Assembly (NCBI RefSeq): GCF_003369915.1
Contig: NC_046676.1
Span: 15,420,001-15,484,000, forward strand
Direction of reading: 5' to 3'
DNA: 64,000 nucleotides
DNA from: Drosophila miranda
Taxonomy: Eukaryota > Arthropoda > Insecta > Diptera > Drosophilidae
Part shown: positions 1 through 9,376 of the stretch, in pieces
Numbering within the stretch: position 1 is the stretch's first letter
Layout: each line of letters opens with the position of its first letter
The notes under the pieces: generated by a model
Told to the model about the DNA's origin: nothing
Database searches by the model: none
Seen by the model: only the letters and a program-made list of their open reading frames with translations
Translations under genes and position numbers: made by a program

Positions 1-402
1 GCCCAGCTCCTTGACCAGCTGGGCATCTCGCTTGGCCTGCTCCAGCACAGGATCGATGATCACGGCCTCGCCAGTCTTCAGATCCGCCAGCAAGTAGCTG
101 TAGGTGCTGCTCTCCTCATCGAAAAGCTGTTGGGAATCAGTTGGGACAGTTGCTTACAGTTTACATTAAAGGAGAGTACGTACTTGACGGAAGAAGAAGT
201 CCGATGTAAAGGGTTGGCGCTCCGGCAGACTTGATAAACCATTCTGGATGTTTTCCAACAAGGCAAGCAAAGGGCAGTATGAGAATTCAAGAATGCATTG
301 TTATTGTGTCGAGTATTGGTTAAACCTTCAGAGACTTACCGGTTGAACAGTCGCACATATTGTGGCACACAACGCCAATATAATCGCAAGAATTCGCAAC
401 AT
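1..402 (-). CDS. ETHE1-like persulfide dioxygenase paralogue with signal peptide (5' part only)
   Basis: This is the 5' part of a second ETHE1-family gene that runs off the window start. Coding exons are 402-340, 243-184 and 126-1, joined in phase 0 with GT donors and AG acceptors. Exon 1 encodes [17 protein letters not shown] followed by TVQP, a classic hydrophobic signal peptide. Exon 2 continues with [15 protein letters not shown], and exon 3 with the beta-lactamase-fold start [13 protein letters not shown] up to DAQLVKELG. Exon 3 differs from the complete ETHE1 gene (4365-4240) at about 8 of 126 bases, and only one difference changes an amino acid. The ATG that precedes SLPER in the complete gene is absent here, so translation depends on the new exon. 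The metal-binding part lies outside the window. Family function is glutathione persulfide oxidation; secretion or ER entry is inferred. A possible acceptor just upstream of the ATG (about 409-414) suggests a 5' UTR intron. Confidence 0.8.
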
Positions 403-1426
403 ATTCCAAACTGAAAACGATGAAGGGACGGACCATTGTATCAGGCACTTCAATTCTGGTACTCAATGATTGAATTATGAGTGTTTTTTTATTGGACAGG
501 TCCCCGCTTATCGGTCGCCCAGTTTCGGTTTGAATATTTTTGCTCTATCTCTAATTTATGGCTCTCACGGTAATGGACGGTACCCATTTTCCTGTCTGCC
601 CGATATTTGTCAAACTCCCTATCTAAGGAACTGATTGCGTTTGATAATAGCTCAGAATGAGATAAAACTAAATACACTCAAATATAGTATAGATTCTGAT
701 CGGGAATGGAATTTTCGTTGCCATAAAGTATAGAAAAGCATAAGTATGCAACGTCCATTCAATTCATAAGTGATATGCATTTCGTTTCTAAGTACTAAGT
801 ACTTCTTTTAAGTACTCACCTTTAATTATTTCTCTGGAGAAAGAAACCAATACTCTGTATTCTTGGAGGACTTCTAAGAAACTGTTTCCAGTCTGGAGTA
901 ATGTGAGTCGAAATCAACTTTCGAATGGGGATCTGCTCTTATCTACTAATGATTTAGGTGCCATCAATTAAATCTTATCAGCATCAAGAGTCATACAAAA
1001 TTTACGAGTGTGTGGGGGCCGGTCCGTCACTGGTGGCTATAATTTCCCGAATCAAAAGAAATTCAGCACAAAATAAAATGAATAAGTTTATTTGTGTATT
1101 TACATTAATGTCTGTATAAATTGTGCTAATAAAATCATCATACAATAATCTCTCAATTATCAGGTCTGCTTATACTACAAGACTATAGCCAAGCCCTACT
1201 TGTCGATGTAGAATGTAAGTACAGTGCACACCGAGCTCTACAACAACTACGATATATGTAGAGTACAAGTGAACCTCTCAACAATTTACGCAAGAGACTG
1301 CTAATGGTAAACGTAATTCTAATTATAATTTTGCACATGTCCGCCTGTTGGTGTCAACTGCCATCTGCTAGCAGTCGGGGTTTAAGATAGTTCCATTAAC
1401 ACTACGTGGCGGGTGTTTCCCACCCA
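403..1426. other. Intergenic stretch and 3' UTR of the PDZ gene
   Basis: No coding potential is seen. On the minus strand, the 3' UTR of the PDZ gene runs from 1426 to a poly(A) signal AATAAA (plus-strand TTTATT at 1087-1092). The rest, 403-1080, is AT-rich and holds nothing that I recognise. Confidence 0.6.
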
Positions 1427-4400
1427 TTAGATGAGCTTGTGCCTGCCCAGAGAGGCTGTGTGCAGCGGACTGCAACTCTCGATGAGCATCGTCTGGCCCT
1501 CGTCCGTGGGCGAGGCTGCGGTCTTGTTGTGGTTGTTATTGTTGTGATGCATCCGTTTCATCGGTCGCTTCCGTTCCAGGTCGTGGCCGGGGTGCAGTTC
1601 CACGGTCTGTAGGCTCTGGGCCCGCTGCAGAGACAGCCGCAGGGGCTTCTTCGGTGGCGTCGGTCGCACTGTGCGAGTCTCTGTCGCTGGTCTGGATTCG
1701 TTCTCGCTGTCAAAGTCCAGGGACTTGACGCTCCTCATATCGCTGGGCAGTCGAGTGCGCAGGGTCTGCGCCTCGCTCTGGCGCGGCGTTTCCCGACGAC
1801 GTTCCAGTCTGGGAAGACCATAGAGATTAGTATGGCTGGAACCTAGCGGAAATTCTCTGTTTACATACCCGTTGTACTGGTTGAGGTGCTCCACACTGCG
1901 GGCATGTCCGCTCATCAGATGCTCGCGGTGGAGCTGCTGTTGCTGCTGGAGGGGGTCGCGTGGCCGACGCTCCCGGTGACGCTCCTTCTCGCGCCTGTGG
2001 TGCTGCATGTAGGCGGAGTCGCTGTTGATGGAGATCTTCGAGGCGGAGAGCGACTTCGAGGGCATGGAATACATGTGGGGAAGACGCTCGCGCAGGTCGA
2101 TGTGGGTGTTCTCCTTGATCAGGGTCTTGGTCACATGCGCTGGCGTCTGGGCGCTATCATCGCCCATCAGTTCAATTGGCTTGCCGCCCACCAGGGTGGT
2201 GATGTAGTTGCCCCGCTGGAAGATCAGCGGCTTCTCGGGCGGTGTCGAAGGGGGAGATGAGATACTAATGCTGGTCACATGCTGCGACTGGCTGGTGGGT
2301 GTCTGATGCAGCTGCTGGTGCTGTTGGTGCTGCTGCTGCTGGTGATGTGGCTGCTCCTTGACTGTCTGTAGCTCTTTCACCTGCTCCTCCAAGTAAGAGA
2401 TTCGATGCTGCAGTCGCATGTTGTTCTCCTTCTCCTGGTCGAGCTGCTTCTGGGGGATAGGGAGGGATTTCTTTCGCAGCACCACCATTTGGCACTTTCC
2501 GGAGTTGCCCACATGCTTCTGCAGCTCCTCTTTGGTCTTGCTGGTCACCAGGCGCCCGTTGATCTCCAGAATGCGATCGCCCTTGTACAGTCCGTCGCCC
2601 TCCAGGGCCCACTCCACATAGAATCCCGGCTGATCGGCCCGCTGCTGGGCTGCCCATCGTCCGGACGTCGCATGCACCGCATGCAGGCTGAGCGATACCC
2701 CAGAGCTAATGATATTGTAGAGGGTCTGGGCCTCCGGCTTGGACTTCTCCAACCTGGCCTGCAGGGCCCGAGCCTCCTCCACTATGGAAAGCATCTGAAG
2801 CTCCTCCCGGCCGAGGGCATACTCCAGTTCTGCCTGACGGATGCGTATGTCGATGTTGCTACGGGCGGAAGAGAATGGGATGGGAATTAGCTTTAATCTT
2901 CTTCGTTTTTATCTGCTTTCATTACTTACTCTGTGATATCTAGCTTCTCGAGGGCGCTCTTTAGGTTCTTGATCTTGATGCGCTTATTTTCCGCCTCGGA
3001 CTTCAGCCGGCTCAGCTTTTGCTCGGCTGCCGGTTTCTCTGAATCGTCCAGCGGCGGTCCGCTGGGCCGTGGCAGCTTTCCCAGACACAGCTGGATGCGC
3101 AGATTCTGGATGACGGCCTCGCGATCCTGCAGAGCCGAACGAAGCTCCTTTGACTCGCTGCGCGTGGAGCGGGATGAGAGCGTTCCGCCCAGGGAGCCGC
3201 CCTTGCGCCGTCTTCCGGTGGAAGAGCTGTGGGTGGTCGTGTGACTGCCCTCATGGCTCTCGGCTGCCACTGTCGTGTGGAGACTGTACTTGGCAGCACT
3301 GCCACAACCCTTCGGATTCAGAATGGTCTGTGAAAATAGGAAGAAGTGGCAGAAATTAGTTGACATTCGTTTCTTCATGGGAAAGTATCTGTTTCTAGAG
3401 TAACGTCTAAGATCTGGGTTGAATATGGATTGCAAAAGTATATTTATTTATATTTTTATAGATTACAAATCTCTTGGAAGTATTGTGATATACGAATATG
3501 TTTGTTTAGATGCACTTGTAGTGGCTTTATAAGGATCTAATTTGAGTGGGTTACTCCTTGGGTATATCGTAGACTCCACACTCTCGATTGGCGGGCAGCG
3601 ACGCATCTATCTTCTTGGGATATGGCAAATTAAGGTTCTCCATGATTTTGATAAACTCCTCAAGATCCTTGGTCAGACGGGGGTTATAGCGCTTCTCCTC
3701 CCACACGCTGCTCTCTAGTTGTCCTCTGCAAGGATCAAAGTGTTAGCACTCGATCTTCTCTTCATTTTCACATTCCTGTAACTCACTTGTAGTCGTGGGC
3801 CGGATAGATGCGATAGTTATCGGGCAGCGTAAAGATCTTGCTGTGAACATTTTCATACAGATTCTTGGGGCTGCCCTCCTGGAAGTCTGTGCGTCCGCAG
3901 CCGCGTATAAGGAGTGTGTCGCCAGTGAAGACGCAGCCCTGATCCTTGATCACGTAGCTCATACAGCCGTTGGTGTGTCCAGGAGTGGCCAGAGTATCAA
4001 TGACATGGCTCCCAAAATCAACGTGATCGCCCTCCTTCAAGTGGCAGTCCGCCTTGGCACCGCTGGCGGCGGCAATCACCGACTGGCAGCCAGTCAGCTC
4101 TCTGAGCCAGCCGCTGCCCGTTATGTGATCCGCGTGCATGTGTGTGTTGACTGAAATACGCACGTGGGATGATGAAATTATCCCCTAGGTGACAAGAGTG
4201 CCCCTTCCCATCTCACTCACTGGCATATTTGAGCTTGAAGCCCAATTCCTTGACCAGCTGGGCATCTCGCTTGGCCTGCTCCAGCACGGGATCGATGATC
4301 ACGGCCTCGCCAGTCTTTAGGTCCGCCAGCAGGTAGCTGTAGGTGCTGCTCTCCCCATCGAACAGCTGTTGGCGGTGATGGTTAATCTCGACTGAGAAAT

Positions 4401-7400
4401 TTCATCAGATGCGTCAGATGTGGTTTACGTACTTGGCGGAAAAAGAAGTCCGGCGTGAAGGGCTTGCGCTCCGGCAGACTCATTGTCCCGAATTGACTAT
4501 GGACTGATCGATGTGATTGCGACTCTGGGTTCCGCTGGGCACTGCGGACTGAGCTACTTCTGGCCAAGATCGTCTGATTCTGATGGCTGACTGATAGCCG
4601 CTTGAGGGCTGACAACATACTGCGGCCAACGATTCGCATTTTTTTCAATTTCCCAGTGCTATGGGGGCGAGCAGAGCTTCGGTTCTAATGGGGTTTGCTC
4701 GGTCGGTTTCAGTATTCGGTGTTCGGCTTCTGTTCTGTTTACTTGTTATATAAGCACACAACTTTTTCTAGTTAAAAATTAATCAGTTGGCTTATGGAAT
4801 CAAGTTTCCTAATATTGTAAATTACTGATAATTGAGCACTTTTTGTTTTTGCTTGAGTTTCGCGTCAGTCTCTCGTTTATCACATTTATCACAGCACAAT
4901 TTTTTAGCGGTAATGCCTAGCAATCGCGAAATCTTTGCAGGTATTTAGTTTACAAAAAACACTTATCTTATGGCCAATTTTAGAGAAACAAACAAAATTT
5001 TAACAAACAAAGAGCACCAGCAACCGGACTATAGACAAATCAGCTGATTAGGTGAGATTCGCTTTCTCCCCAACTTTTGACGCTGTTGGAGCTTTTGGGG
5101 CTTTTGGGGCCTGTCGGTGGAACCTGTTGCTCTGCCACAACGAAAGCTTTTCGAGCTATTTACATAAATGTGTACATATGTTCCATGTAAAAAGCATGTA
5201 GATATGCCATTTCAGTCCACCTCTAAACCCCTTTCGAATATTGATTCGTAAACTTTATAAAAATTTTGATTTTTTGAGATGTTCTTTTAAAAATGAGCAA
5301 ATAAAAAAAGCATGTAAAATAAGGTCGAAAACAGTAAAAATGCTATACCTGCCTTGTAGCAGAATTAATTAAAATTTCGAATCGTACACCCAGAGAAAAA
5401 AGCCTTTATTTAGATCCGAGATATAAATAATAATAAATATATAAAAAATAAAATATAAACTAGGGGGAACGTTGTGAGTCGCAGATACGGACCTGTCAGA
5501 GGGCGCACAGTCTGAAAGATCTGATACTTTTCTATGATTCTGCGTTTTTGGTTTTCTCGTATCTTCTAAAGTGTGGATTTCACAGATTCTCGTGCCTTGT
5601 GGGGGTGATTGAGTGATTGGTGATTGATTCAGAGTGACATCACAGGAGTCTGGATACAAATTTTCGTTGGTCTAGCTCTTATACTCTCTGAGAACTAGGC
5701 GTCAAACATGACGCACAGGCTCACGGACGGACAAACAGAAATGGCTCAATCTACTCGGCTATTGATGCTGATCAAGAATATATATACTTCATGTGGTCGG
5801 AAAGGCTTTCTTCTGGGCATTACACACAAATCTAATATACCCCTAAACTCATTTTGATTATCGGGTGTAAAATATCATGTGGGAATAATGAATGTTTCAT
5901 TTTCAGTTGCAGTTTTTAATCTCGTTCCCACAGGATAACGCTGCACAGTGTTTACTTCCTCCTGCCATATGAAACAATTTGCACACCACCCCATAAGCCC
6001 CGAACCGAACTGAAAAGAACCGTTACAAAGTCTTGTCTCAGCTGCACTTAAGTGCAACAACCACCGCCTTGACATAACTGAAGCTCCCTTTCACCCCTCG
6101 CTGGCAACCCTTACCATTTGCTTGAGGAAGTTGCAGTTGTTGAGAAATTTGTACAAAATTAATAACAAGCAGGGGAAGGAAATCGAGACTGGACATTGTC
6201 CAGTCCAGAGGGAGAACGTGAGAACTTCTTCGTACAGCGGATTGGGCTATAAAATTTCTTGACTTTTCGTTCAGATCATAAATAAATTTGCATATTTTAT
6301 AGAGGAGAGTTTCAAATATCAAATGCGGGCAGGGCTCTTTTCCTCCATGGCGTTGAGTAATTGATGTAATTTTGCGGAAGGAATTAATTGACCGTTGGAA
6401 TGGTAGGGATCTGTGTCTGTCGTCAAGAAGGGTGTGAAATGCAGCCCGACTTTGGGGTGCGGTTTGTGGAAGGTCTTCGAAGAGTGTACTATGCTGATAT
6501 TCCCTACCAGTCGCGTTGCGTTACTCAATATTTGGGCAATGCAAACTATTTGTTCAGCCATTTGTTATGGCCAATTTACTGGGACTATTTATAGATACAG
6601 TATTATTGCTATGGCAGCCTCTCCAACACCCCTTGACTAAACACCTGCCGGTTAATGAGTCGCATCGATGTGGATGCTGATGTCCGATGCTCGAACGCAG
6701 ACAAAACAAAAAAAAAAAACAAAAACATACGAGTATTCGTCACTCACTCTTGCTTTCAATCATTTCGCTGCGAGTGAAAGTTCCATTGTGGCGTCTGTCC
6801 GACTTCTTTCCACTAAATTGCTAAGCAGAAATCATTTGTGAATATTCCTCTCCCCATTGCACCACAAATATAAAATATCTCCAACATATGAGAGAGGTGA
6901 GTGAGTGTACTGAACCCAGATGCTAAAGATCTGTGGGGTCATAGGCTACCCTTTCCCAACATTTTGACCCTTTCCAGCTTGGCGTAACTCAAAACTTCAC
7001 TTCCTAGGAGATGATCACAGGGAATTCTCTTGTTTCATAAATATGCTAAATCTATTGAATCATAATTTCACTTTTCACACACTTATTCATTCCACTCGTC
7101 TCACTGGGGGGGTGCAGTATGCAGTATTTCACACATATGTAATACTCGTGTCTGGTAAAATATTTAGATACTCGAACGCCCAATCGGTTGAATGCAACTC
7201 TCAGGTTGCATCGGAATGAATGACTTTGCATTGTTGTGGGCCGCGTGAAAGTGTTGCTTAAAAATGCATTCAAATGCATTTGCAATTAATTGTCGAAAAC
7301 TGTTTTTGTTTTGGGGCTCTGCCATTTCAATCTTTCGGTGTTTTCAACTCATTATTAGCTGGCATTTATTTCTGGGCGAGGGTAACTTTTGGTGGAGGGT

Positions 7401-7978
7401 GTTATAAGATAAACGTGCGGTAGGACCTGCAAGGGTATCTAAGAATTCGAATTGAATATCAATATCCCTCTGCTACGCTATATTTCGTCTGGTATTTGCT
7501 TGATTGTAGCTTTGATTTATCTTTGGCTATTTGCGAATTTCATTTCGACAACTTTCTAGCGAGAAACGATACAAAGTAATCGGGGGTACGTATAGTCCGC
7601 CAAGTACGAGTATCTATGTATGTATGTATCTGCCTAGTGGCCGATGTCTGTCTGGGTTGGTGATGGGAATGGGATGTGCGTGTCAACATCTAATTAGCGT
7701 GGATAGCATTTGGCGCTCTTATATAATCGAATCAGACAATGGGGCAGGGCAATGGAGGCAACAAGCGATAGATGATGCATTAATTATGTGTAAACATACG
7801 AGTACCAGTATGTTTCTGTCTATTTCTATAATGTGGTCTTACACAATCGTCGTGGCTTGCATAGCTTTCTGTTTCAGTTTCTGCAATCGAATGAACTTAC
7901 CATGGAGGCGGATTTCTGTTTGGCAAAGGCGCGATGATGCGCGGAAATCGGTTCGCTAACCACACTTCCGGTGTCCAT
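1427..7978 (-). CDS. Coiled-coil and PDZ-domain scaffold protein, 615 aa
   Basis: Coding exons are 7978-7901, 3327-2930, 2858-1869 and 1808-1427, giving 1848 nt with consistent phases. The protein starts [19 protein letters not shown] Ser/Thr-rich stretch is followed by a heptad-like coiled coil (about aa 90-120 and 135-205). A PDZ domain lies at about aa 208-290, with the carboxylate-loop-like GVSLSLHAV and the core [17 protein letters not shown] second short coiled coil (about 305-325) leads into a Gln/His-rich linker and a long basic, Ser/Pro-rich tail. PDZ plus coiled coil suggests a cortical or synaptic scaffold; I do not recognise the exact orthologue. The start is the first ATG after a good acceptor (TTTTGCAG, about 8003-8010), so at least one 5' UTR exon lies further upstream. 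The complete ETHE1 gene sits inside intron 1 on the same strand. The last intron (1868-1809) is stop-free and may be retained. Confidence 0.82.
1809..1868 (-). other. 60-nt stop-free intron (possible retained intron or exitron) in the PDZ gene
   Basis: On the minus strand, a GTATGT donor, a CTAAT branch point and a CCCAG acceptor delimit 60 nt. The length is a multiple of three and there is no in-frame stop. Splicing gives NG|LERRRE; retention adds 20 residues starting YVNREFPLG. Both products keep the downstream frame. Confidence 0.6.
3551..4639 (-). CDS. ETHE1: ETHE1 persulfide dioxygenase, mitochondrial, 296 aa
   Basis: Exons 4639-4433, 4365-4221, 4150-3787 and 3725-3551 sum to 891 nt. 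ETHE1 oxidises glutathione persulfide to sulfite in the mitochondrial matrix as part of sulfide detoxification. The N-terminus (about 50 aa, rich in Arg and Ser, no acids at first) is a mitochondrial presequence. The core begins [16 protein letters not shown]. Metal-ligand motifs are visible: [12 protein letters not shown] (HxHxDH), the His of [10 protein letters not shown], the Asp of FTGDTLL and the final His of YPAHDYKG. The C-terminus reads [19 protein letters not shown], as in animal ETHE1. The start is the first in-frame ATG (4639); an internal Met at about 4480 would yield a form without presequence. Poly(A) signal AATAAA lies at 3443-3448 (minus). The gene is nested in intron 1 of the PDZ gene. 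A close paralogue lies at 1-402. Confidence 0.95.
4640..7900. other. Rest of PDZ-gene intron 1 and the upstream region of ETHE1
   Basis: This stretch is AT-rich and non-coding. It holds the ETHE1 promoter region (about 4650-5100, no clear TATA box), a DINE-1/mini-me relic (5460-5880), a 19-bp near-perfect palindrome (6186-6204) and a short TATG repeat (7616-7628). Copies of the octamer TACGAGTA occur at 6728, 7605 and 7797. No supported exon is seen. Confidence 0.6.
5460..5880. mobile_element. Degenerate DINE-1 / mini-me (INE-1-like) relic
   Basis: The signature order of mini-me/DINE-1 sequences is present: a short GTCY-type run (GACGGACA, about 5725-5733), a conserved core (about 5739-5777, including CTCGGCTATTGATGCTGATC), then a TA run (about 5778-5787) and the tail GGTCGGAAAGGCTTTCTTCTG. 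This resembles repeats dispersed throughout Drosophila genomes, from memory. It has no coding capacity and the edges are not sharp, so the limits are approximate. Confidence 0.6.
7901..7978 (-). CDS. First coding exon of the PDZ scaffold gene
   Basis: This is a 26-codon exon, [20 protein letters not shown] plus QKSASM. It is flanked by an upstream acceptor (CTCTTTTGCAG) and a strong donor ATG|GTAAGT. It ends in phase 0, as needed to join TILNPKG in the exon starting at 3327. It lies 4.6 kb from the next exon, and the intron holds ETHE1 and a DINE-1 relic. It could instead belong to a separate small gene, but phase and splice sites make the join convincing. Confidence 0.72.
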
Positions 7979-9256
7979 GATGGAAATCGCTCAGCTCAGC
8001 ACTGCAAAAGAGAGACACAAGAGAGCAACATTAAGTGGCATGCTGGATTGTAGTGGAGTGTGTTTGGGTTGGGTAAGTTGACAGTGATATATCTGTGGTA
8101 TCTGTGAGTGCACTTTGAACTTTTCGCCTGGCAAGTGGACAGCCCCACCAGACAGGCCCAGGCTGTAGCCTCCTCAAAGTCACTTTAATTTGCGTTCCGC
8201 TTCGCAAGACAAAAACAATTGCCAGACAGATACATACATGTATACATGTATGTGTATCTGCTTGTTAAGCCCCTTAATTTTATGGCATAGGAGGGTATAC
8301 TAAAATATAAAGATAAGATGTGGCCAAAGATATAGCCCAGAACCTATGACAGCATGCTGTATCCCAATAATCTGTATTTACATACGAGTATTCATTCTGT
8401 ATACCTCTGGCTAGAGGAGTTTCGTTTCCCTTCAAATCATTTTTCAAGTCCCACTAGTTAGAGGGTACCTTTTAGTCGGAATACTCCACTCTTGTGGGGT
8501 AGGGTTCTCGGGTGTGTGTTTGTGCAATTTTCGGTTGGCCGCTCTTAACAACTTTGGCACGTTACATTTACGATTCGTTGAAGCCAGTTTAATTAGGCGA
8601 GAAAAAGAACCTTCCTTCCTCCCATGTGTCAAGATTTCGTTCCATCATATCATTCATATTACGAGTACGTCCGAGGGGAGAGTGGCGGAAAGAAATGTTC
8701 ATCATATGCAAATGAGCTCTGGTGTTGCTGTGGACGCACTTTCGGTGGTGGCAGTGGCAGTGGCAGGGCACAACAAAGAAATGCATTCGATATGCAGATT
8801 CGCACAGCCGCAAGATAGACGCTCTGGGAGATAAAATCTCACAGATGAGGTTGCATAGATCACATTACTTAATGTGCCGGCAAAGGAAACGGCAACTCTT
8901 TTCCACTCTTCCCTGTATGGTTTTCACTTGTTTATTTTGCCTTTGTCGGCTTCGGAAGACAAAGCCCTTCCATTCATACGCGTACATGGCCTGCACGGCG
9001 GATGCAATTGTCATAGATACTTGTGACATACTCGTAGAAAATGTATCTCATACGAATGGAGCAAAGGGCTTGCCAAACACCGTTATCTCGGCTTTTATAG
9101 GCCTCTAAAGCGGCAGAAAAACGAGTTCTATGGAAAACAGTGTGAAGAACAAGACCACCTACCGACCTAGAACAAATGGGTAAAACTTTCGTTGAAAAAG
9201 CTCTCGATAAAGTGAGCTTTTGTGGCTTATACTTGAAGTTCCAGCGGACGACTTTC
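7979..9256. other. Non-coding, upstream of the PDZ first coding exon
   Basis: The 5' UTR acceptor of the PDZ gene lies at about 8001-8010 (minus). A palindromic ACATGTATACATGT-type run lies near 8226-8250. Octamer copies of TACGAGTA lie at 8393, 8660 and 9029. I see no exon with coding support. Confidence 0.5.
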
Positions 9257-9376
9257 GCCAACGACCATACTACGCTGAATACATCGGTTCTCGTCCGATC
9301 ACCGAAATTAAGCAGCGTCGGGCGCGGTTAGTACTTAGATGGGGGACCGCTTGGGAACACCGCGTGTTGTTGGCCT
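9257..9376 (+). rRNA. 5SrRNA: 5S ribosomal RNA gene (isolated copy)
   Basis: The 120-nt sequence begins GCCAACGACCATAC and ends GTGTTGTTGGCCT, with complementary ends forming helix I. Compared from memory with the Drosophila 5S sequence, I see one difference, C to T in ATACTACGC within helix II, which still allows a G-U pair. The internal RNA polymerase III control region (GAAATTAAGCAGCGTCGG and the following C box) is intact. A TTATAC box lies at about -29 to -24, and a T5 terminator lies at 9388-9392, 12 nt past the end. Normal 5S genes sit in a tandem array; here only one copy is seen, with unrelated DNA on both sides. The intact promoter and terminator suggest a functional orphan copy rather than a pseudogene. 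Confidence 0.92.

Noticed and set aside
1886-2890. Long plus-strand frames at 1886-2260 and 2405-2890
   Set aside because: They are antisense to the PDZ gene exons; the minus frame encodes a recognisable PDZ domain.
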